Shown here one piece after another: positions 8,974 through 19,261 of a stretch of 64,000 nt of DNA. The notes under the pieces were generated by a model. The model ran no database searches and was not told where the DNA came from. It saw only the letters and a program-made list of their open reading frames with translations. Origin of the DNA: Gammaproteobacteria bacterium HGW-Gammaproteobacteria-3 (GTDB lineage: Bacteria > Pseudomonadota > Gammaproteobacteria > Methylococcales > Methylomonadaceae); assembly GCA_002843155.1 (NCBI GenBank), contig PGZD01000005.1:1-64000 (forward strand), in the 5' to 3' direction. The position numbers and the translations under genes were made by a program. Position 1 is the first letter of the stretch; each line of letters begins with the position of its first letter.

Positions 8974-10449
8974 TCAACCGGGCTCTAAAAAATCAGTCAA
9001 TTCGCCGCTGAAGTTGTTTTTTAATTTCATCAGCGCACTGTTTTGAATTTGTCTGACCCGCTCCCGGGTCAGAGACATTTTGTCGGCAATATCCTGTAAC
9101 GTCATTTCATGATCGTTGTCCAGACCGAACCGGCACTTGATAATGCTCGCCTCCCTTTCCGGCAGCGTATCCACGGCTTTGCGCAGACAAGCTTTAAGTG
9201 ATGAACCGATCAAGATATTGAGTGGCTGAGGAAAGTGATTTTGCTCCAGAGTCGTCATCACTTCCGGCAAATCATCGTCATCATTGATGCTGGCATCAAG
9301 CGATATAACCGGTTGATAGTTGGCCACGATGGCTTTAACTTCTTCCTCGGGCAACTTGCACAGCGCGGCAAGTTCACGGCTACTGGGCCATTTATTATTC
9401 TGTATCAGGTAGTTATTCATTATTTCGAATACCGCCGACGCTTTTGCCGCTATGTTGTAAGGCAAGCGCACCATTTTTTCCTGCCTTACCAGCGATCTGG
9501 AAATGGTTTGTCTGATCCAGTAAATGGCGTATGTTGAAAAACGTACTGCCCGGTTCAAATCATACCGGTCAACCGCCTTGATCAAGCCGATGGTTCCGTC
9601 CTGAATCAGATCGGCAAAAGGTGTCGTCTGATTGTTATATTGCTTAGCGATATAGGTCACCAGTCGGACATTACCGTTTATCATAGCTAGACGGGAAATG
9701 CTCATGCGTTGCTCTTGCTCCTGAACTCTGCGCAACCAGTATGAATCTTCACTTTTTAACGGCTGATTGCGGCCAAGCTTTGCGAGTGTTGCTGTAATTT
9801 GTTGCAAAAAATTCGGCAAAAAATGAATTTCAGACAAATACTCACGTATTTTCAGCATGTTAGCAGTATCTTTAAGGTCTTCAGGACGATTCATTATCTG
9901 CTCAAAGCAATCCCTTAGTTTGAATTCAAGCTGTTTAGCCGTATCCTGTACAAAATGGTCATTTTGTACAGGTACGAGGCTGTCGCAATGATTTTTACAG
10001 ATCAGTTCGGAAATATCGCTGCCTGTCGCCAGGGCGTTCATAAAAACGTCTGCCAAAACCCAAAGGCCGTAGCTTGAATCAAGCAAGAGTCGCACCAGAT
10101 TGCCTCTGGCAAGCTCCATTTTTCGGGCCTCCAAGCTAAAGTTCTCATTACTCAGCACGGGAGCATTCTGATTCAAGCCGCGCAGATCATCCAGTGGTGA
10201 TGGCACGACCGCCGCCTCAGTCGCACCGGCAGCAATATCACTCGCGAGGTCATCGTCTCTTGGAGGCTCATCCGCTTGGCTGCAACCGGCATCAGCACTG
10301 GTTTTTCGCTTGAGCTTGAGAGCAATCTGCTCGCGCAGAATAGACCTTGAACGGAGTAAAACAGAGCTTTTGCCGGTTTCTGAAAAAGTGCCCGAAACAG
10401 TATCGGAATCGGAGTTGAATTGATGCGGATAAAGAAAGGCTTGAGTCAT
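8974..10449 (-). CDS. sigma-70 family RNA polymerase sigma factor (alternative)
   Basis: 491 residues. The first about 190 residues are variable and hydrophilic. Region 2 contains LIQDGTIGLIKAVDRYDLNRAVRFSTYAIYWIRQ in short blocks, region 3 is weaker, and region 4 ends with TLQDIADKMSLTRERVRQIQ. The core-binding and -10 recognition parts are well kept, so it should be active. It lacks the acidic region and large insert of the housekeeping RpoD encoded at 38.3-40.1 kb, so it is an alternative group 2-like factor. It is divergent from a CarH/LitR-type B12-dependent repressor with a 126-bp shared spacer, which suggests light- or cobalamin-controlled expression. A perfect inverted repeat with two TGTACA boxes lies inside the coding sequence. 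Confidence 0.87.
   Translation of the reverse strand: MTQAFLYPHQFNSDSDTVSGTFSETGKSSVLLRSRSILREQIALKLKRKTSADAGCSQADEPPRDDDLASDIAAGATEAAVVPSPLDDLRGLNQNAPVLSNENFSLEARKMELARGNLVRLLLDSSYGLWVLADVFMNALATGSDISELICKNHCDSLVPVQNDHFVQDTAKQLEFKLRDCFEQIMNRPEDLKDTANMLKIREYLSEIHFLPNFLQQITATLAKLGRNQPLKSEDSYWLRRVQEQEQRMSISRLAMINGNVRLVTYIAKQYNNQTTPFADLIQDGTIGLIKAVDRYDLNRAVRFSTYAIYWIRQTISRSLVRQEKMVRLPYNIAAKASAVFEIMNNYLIQNNKWPSSRELAALCKLPEEEVKAIVANYQPVISLDASINDDDDLPEVMTTLEQNHFPQPLNILIGSSLKACLRKAVDTLPEREASIIKCRFGLDNDHEMTLQDIADKMSLTRERVRQIQNSALMKLKNNFSGELTDFLEPG
9945..9972. promoter_or_regulatory. 28-bp perfect inverted repeat inside the sigma gene
   Basis: Arms CCTGTACAAAATG (9945-9957) and CATTTTGTACAGG (9960-9972) are perfect complements separated by two bases. 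Each arm contains TGTACA, the same hexamer found three times in the adjacent divergon spacer. It could be an internal operator for the neighbouring MerR-type regulator or an mRNA hairpin. No binding has been shown. Confidence 0.45.
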
Positions 10450-10469
10450 AGCGTATGGCCTCTGGTCAG

Positions 10470-10485
10470 GTATCTGTACAGATAC
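10470..10485. promoter_or_regulatory. 16-bp palindrome, candidate CarH/LitR operator
   Basis: GTATCTGTACAGATAC is a perfect palindrome lying 20 bases upstream of the sigma gene start and centred on TGTACA. MerR-type B12 photoreceptors bind TGTACA-like repeats near the promoters they repress, so this is the natural operator candidate for the sigma gene. Inferred from position and symmetry only. Confidence 0.5.
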
Positions 10486-10528
10486 TTTATTGTTTATCTA
10501 AATGAACGCTTGGATTTAAAATTACTCC

Positions 10529-10582
10529 TTTGTACAATATTTGTCAAATATTATCCTATACAAATTTTAAACATAATGTACA
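10529..10582. promoter_or_regulatory. AT-rich divergon spacer with TGTACA boxes
   Basis: Contains TTGTACAA (10530-10537), an overlapping inverted repeat AATATTT-GTC-AAATATT (10536-10552), TATACAA at about 10557, and a TGTACA that includes the start codon region of the MerR-type regulator (10577-10582). This arrangement suggests autoregulation of the regulator as well as control of the sigma factor. Exact -35 and -10 boxes are not clear. Confidence 0.45.
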
Positions 10583-11478
10583 CCATCAAAACCGTTACTG
10601 CTCTCACCGGCATCAGCACCGAAACATTGCGCGCCTGGGAAAGACGATATCACACGATTACTCCCGTTCGGGACGACAAAGGCCGGAGGCTGTATTCCCA
10701 GGAAGATGTCGAACGCTTGAACCTGCTTGCCAGCGCCATCCGACAAGGCTTCACTATCAGCAAAATTGCGAAATTGAACAGGGCCGAACTGCAAAAGCTT
10801 GTTTCCACGCATGAAACGGCAAACGTAAATAATCATGAACGCTATTTCGTGCAATTTCTCGATGCTCTAAAGGAATATCAAATGCAGCGCTGTGAAGAGC
10901 TGTTAAAACACGCTTTGATCGCCATGGACCCGCTCAGCTATGCACGGGATATTTTGCTGCCCTTGCTGCATAAGGTCGGCGACTTATGGCACCAGGGCGA
11001 AATTACTATTGCTCAGGAACATTTATTTTCCGCCTGTGTCAAACGCATCGTACTCAGCATGGTCAATAATATGCAGCCTTTCTCCGGTTCCAAACCCGGC
11101 ATCCTGTTTGCCACTCTGAGCGGAGAAAGCCATGAGTTCGGCATTTTGCTGACGTGCCTACTGGCCGCCAGTCAAAACTGTAGCTGCTTCTATATCGGCC
11201 CTGACCTCCCGTGGACCGATCTGCATCATGCCAGCGACAAGCTTAAACCCGCAGTCATAACGCTTAGCGCCGTATATACTCCGCCTTCGTCCTTTTTACT
11301 TGAAAATCTGGCGCAATTGGCGCATGAAACCCCGCACAGCATCCAACTTTGGATAGGAGGACCCGGCGCCCTGTATTTACAAGAGCAGCAGCGCTTACCT
11401 GAGCGTTACCAGTATCTTGTGTCACTGGACGATTTCTATAACAAACTGGCGGCACTCATTGTTCGCGGCCAAGCCTGA
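10576..11478 (+). CDS. CarH/LitR-type B12-binding MerR transcriptional regulator
   Basis: 300 residues from ATG 10576, where the MerR winged helix begins (MYTIKTVTALTGISTETLRAWERRY in parts). The frame extends upstream but only through the promoter region. The C-terminal half is a cobalamin-binding module: the cap motif W138-x9-E148-H149 that provides the upper ligand in CarH, the lower-ligand motif E184-S-H186-E-F-G189 (ExHxxG), and the GG loop (WIGGPG). Family members bind adenosylcobalamin as tetrameric repressors and release DNA when light breaks the Co-C bond. The divergent sigma factor is the likely target. The photochemical residues are present, but light dependence is inferred. Confidence 0.87.
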   Translation: MYTIKTVTALTGISTETLRAWERRYHTITPVRDDKGRRLYSQEDVERLNLLASAIRQGFTISKIAKLNRAELQKLVSTHETANVNNHERYFVQFLDALKEYQMQRCEELLKHALIAMDPLSYARDILLPLLHKVGDLWHQGEITIAQEHLFSACVKRIVLSMVNNMQPFSGSKPGILFATLSGESHEFGILLTCLLAASQNCSCFYIGPDLPWTDLHHASDKLKPAVITLSAVYTPPSSFLLENLAQLAHETPHSIQLWIGGPGALYLQEQQRLPERYQYLVSLDDFYNKLAALIVRGQA

Positions 11479-11790
11479 AGATCCCTGGTATTTCAATATT
11501 TCAGCCTCCTCCGGGCAGCGTATCGATTCGCATTTAACAATCAGACTCTAAAAAACTTATAAAAGTTCTTTATTTCCAAGTCAATTAGTCAAGTTTTACC
11601 CTGACTGCTCATTATCGTTGCGTGAGGAAGGATTTCTGAGTCAGCACCCGGAACATATTCCCGAGTGCTTACTTGGCAAGTCATTCAAAAAAACACTTTC
11701 GGAAAATTCCGAAGCCTATTTTTGATGCTTTGTTTGGATTTTTGTAGATTTGTAAAAGCTCAAGAAGTGGAACATGAATAAATTCCTTTA
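11479..11790. other. intergenic region between convergent genes
   Basis: This 312-bp AT-rich spacer separates the MerR-type regulator from the convergent cytochrome c gene. I see no coding sequence. A 16-bp palindrome, TTCGGAAAATTCCGAA (11698-11713), followed by a T-rich stretch could act as a weak terminator for the plus-strand gene. Confidence 0.5.
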
Positions 11791-12195
11791 TCAAGGCGCC
11801 TTGCCGGAAAACTGAAGCTCATCTTGCGCCAGCATATAGTCCAATGCCCTGCGTAATTCCGCATCACTGCAATCAGGACAACCGCCCCGAGGCGGCATGG
11901 TTTGCTTGTAACCTTTAAGCGTATGCTCCATCAATACAACCATCCCTTGCCTGCTGCGCCGCTGCCATTCATAGCGGTCCCCCGGCATCGGCGCGCCTTG
12001 GGTGTTTTTGCCGTGACAGCCCCGGCAGCGGTATTGATAAACTTCTTCACCCGTGCGTTGTTTGCCTTCATTAATGGCTACCTGTTGGCGCATTTCCTGC
12101 CAGAAGCCGGTGGTTTTATTGTCCGGGGCACAAGCGCTGATGCTTATGGACATCAGCGCCAGACACAAGCCGTGTATCAAGGTGTTTGAGGTCAT
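11791..12195 (-). CDS. c-type cytochrome lipoprotein (cytochrome c5-like)
   Basis: 134 residues from the ATG at 12195; a TTG one codon earlier is less likely. A lipoprotein signal ends at SISAC. One haem site, CRGCH, is present, with the probable axial Met in MPPRGGCPDCSD. That region, with its extra Cys pair, is characteristic of cytochrome c5-type electron carriers. It starts six bases after the stop of an SNase-fold protein, so the two are cotranscribed. Role: periplasmic or outer-membrane-linked electron transfer; partner unknown. Confidence 0.85.
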   Translation of the reverse strand: MTSNTLIHGLCLALMSISISACAPDNKTTGFWQEMRQQVAINEGKQRTGEEVYQYRCRGCHGKNTQGAPMPGDRYEWQRRSRQGMVVLMEHTLKGYKQTMPPRGGCPDCSDAELRRALDYMLAQDELQFSGKAP

Positions 12196-12201
12196 CAAAA
12201 C

Positions 12202-12663
12202 TCATTCACACCAGGATTTAGCCGAATCGATGCTATCCGGACGCGCCAAACCTTTGCTGACCAGCGCTTGACTGAGGCTTCCCTGACTGGTGCCAATATC
12301 ACCTTCGGCATTTTGCTGGGCACTGTTTTCCATTTTCATACCTTTTATTTCAATAACTTCGGCATTGGCTAAAGAATCCTGCACAAAAGCCAGAGCCTGT
12401 TTCGCCAGTTTCCGCTCACAAGGGCCTGCGGCGGGAGTATCTTGCGGCACTTCGATACCAGCCAGCGAAATATCGAATGTTCGGGTAAATCCGGGCCAGG
12501 TTTGCGCTTCGACACTGATGACCGACGCCGATTTGACTGCGACCAGTCGTGCCGGTAAATTTTCGGCAAAAGGGGTATAAGCTTCTGCAGTGGTCAGCGG
12601 TGATCCGAGCAACAGGCCCACAATAATTACAGGTTGCGCCAATTTTTTAACATTCAGGTTCAT
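12202..12663 (-). CDS. exported SNase-like OB-fold protein, probably inactive
   Basis: 153 residues from ATG 12663, seven bases after GAGG; an upstream in-frame TTG lacks spacing. Signal peptide ends near TTAEA. The rest follows the staphylococcal-nuclease pattern: an RxFDISLAGIEVPQ strand, a Cys-containing KLAKQALAFVQDSL helix, and the final SLSQALVSKGLARP segment. The catalytic DGDT motif and the usual Arg are absent (replaced by SASVISVEAQ), so nuclease activity is unlikely. Cotranscribed with the cytochrome c gene, suggesting an envelope role. Confidence 0.65.
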   Translation of the reverse strand: MNLNVKKLAQPVIIVGLLLGSPLTTAEAYTPFAENLPARLVAVKSASVISVEAQTWPGFTRTFDISLAGIEVPQDTPAAGPCERKLAKQALAFVQDSLANAEVIEIKGMKMENSAQQNAEGDIGTSQGSLSQALVSKGLARPDSIDSAKSWCE

Positions 12664-12737
12664 TATCAATCCTCATTAATTTAAAAGCGCGTAAAACCTG
12701 GCCCGCCAGACACAGCACAGCTGTCTGCCCGAAGCCT

Positions 12738-14138
<1,401 letters not shown>

Positions 14139-14174
14139 TCACTATAAACTTTTCGCATCAAATTTTCTTGTGTT

Positions 14175-14867
14175 TTAATGCTGTCCCGTCCCATTGCCTA
14201 CGGCGATGCGTTGTTGTTCGAGAGCAATCAAACTATCGGCCACTGCCAGCATTTTTTCCTGGGTTCCGGTGAAATATTGGGCGGTTTTATAGCGACCATT
14301 GATAATCAAGGCCGGTACGCCTCTTAACGCGTATCGGGCGGACAGCACCCGCGCCTGGCTCACTTTTTCCGCCACTTCGGGCGAGTTATACGCTTTGATA
14401 AAATCCTGCCGAGAGATACCCTGGGCCATAAAAAACTCCAACACGGCATATTCGTTATAATATTGTTTGCCTTCGTCATGAATGGACTTCAATAACGCCG
14501 GGTGAATTCTGTCCAAAACGCCTAGGGACTCGGCGACATAATAAGCTTTGGCCTGATCGACGAAAGCCGCGCCCATGATGGCCGGAACACGTTTAAAATC
14601 AATCTGCCCCTGTTTATCCTTTAACCAGTTTTTAATTTTAGGCTCCAGCGCGTTGCAGTGAGGGCAGGCATAAAAAAACACTTCGACCACTTCGATCCGG
14701 CCGTCTGTTGTCGCCACCGGCAACACCGGATTGAACGTTTGATAATACCCACCTTCCTGAAAAACTTTTGCTACAGTTGTCGCAGGCCGGCTGGCGCAAC
14801 CCTCCAGAATTGATAGATAAGCCAATACCACCATTAACTTTGCCGCCTCTGATAAAGCTTTATTCAT
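14175..14867 (-). CDS. DsbA-like thiol oxidoreductase lipoprotein
   Basis: 230 residues. Signal ends in a lipobox (LSILEGC), so it should be membrane-anchored rather than soluble like classic DsbA. The thioredoxin-fold active site is FFYACPHCNALEP (CPHC), with an inserted helical domain and the cis-Pro strand GVPALIINGRY. This is the DsbA/DsbL disulphide oxidant family. It starts five bases after the stop of the CusA-like pump, in the same operon, so it may fold or protect envelope copper proteins. No dsbB partner is in the window. Confidence 0.88.
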   Translation of the reverse strand: MNKALSEAAKLMVVLAYLSILEGCASRPATTVAKVFQEGGYYQTFNPVLPVATTDGRIEVVEVFFYACPHCNALEPKIKNWLKDKQGQIDFKRVPAIMGAAFVDQAKAYYVAESLGVLDRIHPALLKSIHDEGKQYYNEYAVLEFFMAQGISRQDFIKAYNSPEVAEKVSQARVLSARYALRGVPALIINGRYKTAQYFTGTQEKMLAVADSLIALEQQRIAVGNGTGQH

Positions 14868-14872
14868 TGCCT

Positions 14873-17800
14873 TTAATCCTTGATGATAAGTTGTTTTTTA
14901 CACCACAAAAAATACAGCACCGGCAGCACCAGCATCGATACCAGCGGCGCGCTGAACATACCGCCTATCATCGGCGCGGCAATGCGCTGCATGGCCTCCG
15001 AACCCGTGCCGCCACCAAGTAGAATCGGCAACAAGCCTAGGATAATGACAGCGGCGGTCATGGCTTTTGGCCGCACACGCAACACGGCGCCCCTGATGAC
15101 GGCACGGCGCAATTCTGCTTCGGTTTCGGGCGCGGCACTGTGCACGGCCTGGCGTAAATAAATGATCATGATCACGCCAAATTCGGCCGCGACCCCGGCC
15201 AAAGCAATAAAACCCACCAGCACCGCAACCGACAGGTGATAATCCAGCAACCACAACAGCCAGACACCGCCGATCAATGCCAACGGCAGCATCGCCATTA
15301 CCATCAGCGCTTCCATCAAAGTTTGAAAACACAAATACAGCAATATCATAATCACCAGCACTGTCATCGGAATGATAGTCAACATTTTTTCCTGCATTCG
15401 CGCCATCGCTTCATATTGACCCGACCAAGTCAGGGTATAGCCTGCCGGTAACGGCACTTGTTCCTGTAATGCCGCTGTTGCGGCCTTGACATAAGAACCG
15501 GGATCACCGCCATCGGTGCTGATGTACACCCAGCCATTGAGGCGGGCGTTTTCACTTTTAATCATCGGCGGACCTTTGGCTGTCCGTACTTCGGCAATAT
15601 CCTGCAATTGAATGAAGGTATCCTCGGTCGCTACGATCGGCAGCTCTTTCAGTTTGGCAATCGAATCCCGCAAATCTCTTGGGTAGCGCAAATTGATCGG
15701 ATAGCGTTCGCGGCCTTCCACGATATAGGTGACATCTTCCCCGCCTATGGCGATACTGGCCGCCTCTTCCACTTCGGCGATACTCAATCCGAAATGCGCG
15801 GTGGCGAAACGGTCAATCTCAATGTCAATATAGCGGGCATCGGCGACACGCTCTGAATACACCGATTGAGTTCCCTCGATAGTCTGTAAAGCCGTCTCGA
15901 TGCGCCGCCCGAGTTGCTCGATGCCTTCAATCGAAGGGCCTGAGAGCTTAATTCCAAGCGCCGTGTTGATGCCGGTCGATTGCATATCGATACGCGCCCT
16001 GATCGGCATCAGCCAGGCACCGCGCACGCCTGGAATCTGCAATCTCGCATCCAGCTCCTGCTTTATTTTGGCCAATGTCATGCCTGGTCGCCATTGCGCT
16101 TCAGGCTTGAGTTTGACCAGCGTTTCCAGCATCGTCAAAGGCGCGGGGTCGGTTGCGCTATCTGCGCGCCCGGCCTTGCCGAACACCCGTTCGACTTCCG
16201 GCTGCGTCTTGATTAAACGGTCGGTCTGCTGAAGCAATTGCCGGGCCTTGCCGATGGCAATGCCCGGTAGCGTGATCGGCATATACAACAAATCGCCTTC
16301 ATTCATTTCCGGCATGAATTCGCTACCCAAACGGGCCAACGGCCATGCTGCCGAAACCAGTAACAGCGCCACGATAATGAGCGTCGCTCCAGGCCGTTGC
16401 AAAACCCGCGCAAGCACAGGCCGGTAAGTCTGAATCATGCGTCGGTTCAATGGACTGGCCGCCTCTCCGGCAATGCCCCCTTTTATGAAATAAGCCATCA
16501 AGGCCGGCACCAAGGTCACCGACAAACCTGCCGCCGCCGCCATGGCATAGGTTTTGGTAAACGCCAGCGGCGTAAATAATTTGGCCTCCTGCCCTTCCAT
16601 GGCCAGAATCGGCAAAAAACTCAAGGCGATGATCAACAACGAAAAAAACAGCGGCGCACCGACTTCCGCAGCGGCATTCTGTATTACCTGTAGACGGCCG
16701 CATCCATCCTGAGCCGGGCGTTCCAAGTGTTTATGGACATTTTCTATCATCACCACCGCCGCATCCACCATCGCCCCCATCGCAATGGCAATTCCGCCCA
16801 GCGACATGATATTGGCATCGATGCCTTGAAGGCGCATGACAATGAACGCAGTCAAAATGCCGACCGGAAGGCTGACGGCAATAACCAGTGCCGAACGGAA
16901 GTGGTATAAAAACAGCGTGCACACCAAGACCACGACCAGTAATTCTTCCCCCAGGCGCTGGCTGAGCGTTTTGACCGCCCGTTTAATCAAGGTGGCGCGG
17001 TTATAGGTTTCCACCAACTCAACCCCTTGCGGCAGGCTTTGCTTGAGCTTGACAAGCTTGGCCTGGACGGCTTCAATGGTGGCCAGCGCATTGGCTCCCG
17101 AACGCATCACCACAATGCCGCCCACCACTTCGCCGATCCCGTCGAGATCGGCTACACTACGGCGCTGAGCGGGCCCTAAATGAATGCTTCGGGCAATGTC
17201 ATCGAGCAGCACCGATGAAATGGACAGGCGCCGTTTCAAAGTCGGCACACTGATCAGACCGACATCGTCGATACTTTTTATATAGCCTTGCAAGCGCACC
17301 GGGTACTCGGCCTCGGCCAATTCCAGCACCGAACCGCCGGCATCGGCATTGGCTTCAGCAATGGCGCGGCGGACATTAGCCAAAGTCAGATAATAGCCGC
17401 GCAATTTATCCGGATCGATTTCCACCTGATATTGCTTGACCATACCGCCAAAGCTCGCGACTTCGGCGACACCGGGTACGGTTTGTAATTCATATTTCAG
17501 AAACCAGTCCTGCAAACTTTTCAATTTGGCCAGATCATGGCTTTGAGAACGGTCAACCAAGGCATACTCATAAATCCAACCCAAACCGGTGGCATCGGGT
17601 CCCAATTTCGGCCTGGCGCCTGTCGGCAACTGTCCTGCGATCTGACTCAAATATTCCAGAACACGCGCACGCGCCCAATATAAATCGGTGCCGTCGGCAA
17701 ATATCACATACACATAAGAATCACCGAAAAACGAATAGCCTCTGACTGAAGTCGCACCCGGTACCGACTGCATCGCGGTCGATAGCGGGTAGGTTATCTG

Positions 17801-17989
17801 ATCTTCGACAATTTGCGGCGACTGGCCGTTATAAGACGTGCGAATCACCACCTGCACATCGGATAAATCGGGCAAGGCATCCAGCGGCAGCGTTGTCGCC
17901 GAATAAATTCCCCAAAGGCTTAACAGCATTGCCACCAGCAACACCAGCAAACGATGACGGATGGATGCACGAATCAGTGCGGCAATCAT
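14873..17989 (-). CDS. cusA: CusA-family heavy-metal RND efflux pump
   Basis: 1038 residues, matching the CusA/CzcA length, with twelve predicted membrane helices and two large periplasmic loops. It contains the family blocks MGAMVDAAVVMIENVHKHLE, MPEMNEGDLLYMP and RPKAMTAAVI in parts. The porter-domain methionines near TMLETLV and ARIDMQSTGI match two of the three copper-binding Met of E. coli CusA; by memory alignment the third (near ARQLLQQ) is Leu. Proton-driven export of Cu(I)/Ag(I) is the likely function. The adaptor gene lies ten bases upstream. No outer-membrane channel (cusC) gene is present nearby. Confidence 0.93.
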   Translation of the reverse strand: MIAALIRASIRHRLLVLLVAMLLSLWGIYSATTLPLDALPDLSDVQVVIRTSYNGQSPQIVEDQITYPLSTAMQSVPGATSVRGYSFFGDSYVYVIFADGTDLYWARARVLEYLSQIAGQLPTGARPKLGPDATGLGWIYEYALVDRSQSHDLAKLKSLQDWFLKYELQTVPGVAEVASFGGMVKQYQVEIDPDKLRGYYLTLANVRRAIAEANADAGGSVLELAEAEYPVRLQGYIKSIDDVGLISVPTLKRRLSISSVLLDDIARSIHLGPAQRRSVADLDGIGEVVGGIVVMRSGANALATIEAVQAKLVKLKQSLPQGVELVETYNRATLIKRAVKTLSQRLGEELLVVVLVCTLFLYHFRSALVIAVSLPVGILTAFIVMRLQGIDANIMSLGGIAIAMGAMVDAAVVMIENVHKHLERPAQDGCGRLQVIQNAAAEVGAPLFFSLLIIALSFLPILAMEGQEAKLFTPLAFTKTYAMAAAAGLSVTLVPALMAYFIKGGIAGEAASPLNRRMIQTYRPVLARVLQRPGATLIIVALLLVSAAWPLARLGSEFMPEMNEGDLLYMPITLPGIAIGKARQLLQQTDRLIKTQPEVERVFGKAGRADSATDPAPLTMLETLVKLKPEAQWRPGMTLAKIKQELDARLQIPGVRGAWLMPIRARIDMQSTGINTALGIKLSGPSIEGIEQLGRRIETALQTIEGTQSVYSERVADARYIDIEIDRFATAHFGLSIAEVEEAASIAIGGEDVTYIVEGRERYPINLRYPRDLRDSIAKLKELPIVATEDTFIQLQDIAEVRTAKGPPMIKSENARLNGWVYISTDGGDPGSYVKAATAALQEQVPLPAGYTLTWSGQYEAMARMQEKMLTIIPMTVLVIMILLYLCFQTLMEALMVMAMLPLALIGGVWLLWLLDYHLSVAVLVGFIALAGVAAEFGVIMIIYLRQAVHSAAPETEAELRRAVIRGAVLRVRPKAMTAAVIILGLLPILLGGGTGSEAMQRIAAPMIGGMFSAPLVSMLVLPVLYFLWCKKQLIIKD

Positions 17990-17999
17990 AGCACCCGAC

Positions 18000-19178
18000 C
18001 TAATGCTGATGAACAGACCGGGGCATCGTCCCGGTTGCCGCCATGCGCAGCAATTCCGCTTGCAGATTGCTTTCCGAATCGATCAGAAACTGCCCGGAAG
18101 CGACCACGACCGCGCCCTCATCCAATCCCGACCGGATTTCGACCCGTCCCGCCGACGCCTCGCCTGCAAGCACCGCAACCGGCTGATACAGCCCGTCCGC
18201 ACGCACCACGACCACACGTTCGCCGTCGGCCGTGCGAATTACGGCTTCTTGCGGCACCATCAACACCTTTTTGCGGGATTTGTCGAGGATTTTGATACGC
18301 GCGAACAGACTTTGCGTCAATTCCGGATTATCGGTTTTGAACTTGAGCCTGACTTCCAGTGAACGGGTGGTAAAACCTACCGGTGGCTCAACCCGAACCA
18401 CCCGGCCTTCAAAAACGATACCCGGCAAACCGCGTACCGACATGAACGCACGTTGACCCTCTTCGACTTTGCCCCATTGCCGTTCAAAAATTTCCGCAGT
18501 CACCTCCACCACCCGGTAATTGCCGCCGATATTGAACACGGTAAAGCCGGTATTGACCGGCTCACCCACTGTGCCGCGCCGGGCGAATATATAACCCGCT
18601 TCCCGGGCATACACTTCAACCGGCAATTCAGGCCTGGCGCCTGCTTGCAGTTTGGCGATTTGTTCAGGATTGAGTCCTTGCCGGTTCAGCGCTGCAAGCG
18701 CAGTGTCGGCATTAGCCGTCTCTCCTGCCAAAAACGCCTCCTGAAAACGGCGCTCCTGCTCGAATAATGGTGTCGAGGCAATGCTGAACAGCAATTCACC
18801 TTGTCGCACGTCATCGCCTGGGTATTTATCGGCGAGATAGGCCAGTTGGCCGTCAATCGGCGGCGTGATGATGCGCCGCGCGGTTTGATCGACACGGGTA
18901 ATCTTGCCTATCGTTTCAATGCTTTGGCTCATTTCGCCGATTTCCGCGCGCGCCGTGCGCACGCCTAAATTCTGAACTACGGACGGCTCGATGGTCACTG
19001 CCGGAAAACCGTTGTGATGATGTCTTGTAAGATGCGCCTGAGCTTGTGCCGCTATTTGGGTGCCGGTTGAATCCTGCATGGCTATCGACACCGGTTTACG
19101 CCCGGCAAAATAGCCTGCAAGCCCTGTAGTCAAGGCGGTCAGCAACAGGGTAATGATTGTTTTTTTATTTAACACCAT
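18000..19178 (-). CDS. cusB: CusB-like periplasmic adaptor
   Basis: 392 residues from the ATG at 19178, where the signal/anchor MVLNKKTIITLLLTALTTGL begins. A start at 19244 is open but would place a terminator hairpin inside the gene. The protein has the membrane-fusion order: barrel-lipoyl-hairpin-lipoyl-barrel, with RIITPPIDGQLAYL and the helical hairpin about residues 150-200. A short His-rich stretch (HLTRHHHNG) near the N-terminus may bind metal. It links the CusA-like pump to an outer-membrane channel and passes metal to the pump. Ten bases separate it from cusA. Confidence 0.9.
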   Translation of the reverse strand: MVLNKKTIITLLLTALTTGLAGYFAGRKPVSIAMQDSTGTQIAAQAQAHLTRHHHNGFPAVTIEPSVVQNLGVRTARAEIGEMSQSIETIGKITRVDQTARRIITPPIDGQLAYLADKYPGDDVRQGELLFSIASTPLFEQERRFQEAFLAGETANADTALAALNRQGLNPEQIAKLQAGARPELPVEVYAREAGYIFARRGTVGEPVNTGFTVFNIGGNYRVVEVTAEIFERQWGKVEEGQRAFMSVRGLPGIVFEGRVVRVEPPVGFTTRSLEVRLKFKTDNPELTQSLFARIKILDKSRKKVLMVPQEAVIRTADGERVVVVRADGLYQPVAVLAGEASAGRVEIRSGLDEGAVVVASGQFLIDSESNLQAELLRMAATGTMPRSVHQH

Positions 19179-19209
19179 CGTCAGAGCAAAAGCCGAATCG
19201 CCAAAATAT

Positions 19210-19240
19210 AAACAGCCCGCCAAATCCTGGAGGGCTGTTT
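19210..19240 (-). terminator. hairpin terminator between exported operon and cusBA
   Basis: AAACAGCCC (19210-19218) and GGGCTGTTT (19232-19240) form a 9-bp stem with a 13-nt loop, followed on the minus strand by ATATTTT. It lies 22 bases after the stop of the 656-residue protein and 32 bases before the cusB start, separating the two operons and supporting the shorter cusB start. Confidence 0.7.
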
Positions 19241-19261
19241 TCATTACCAGTTATTTAAGTT

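Noticed and set aside
19179-19244. Longer cusB start at 19244
   Set aside because: Would translate through a terminator hairpin and lacks a signal peptide at its start.
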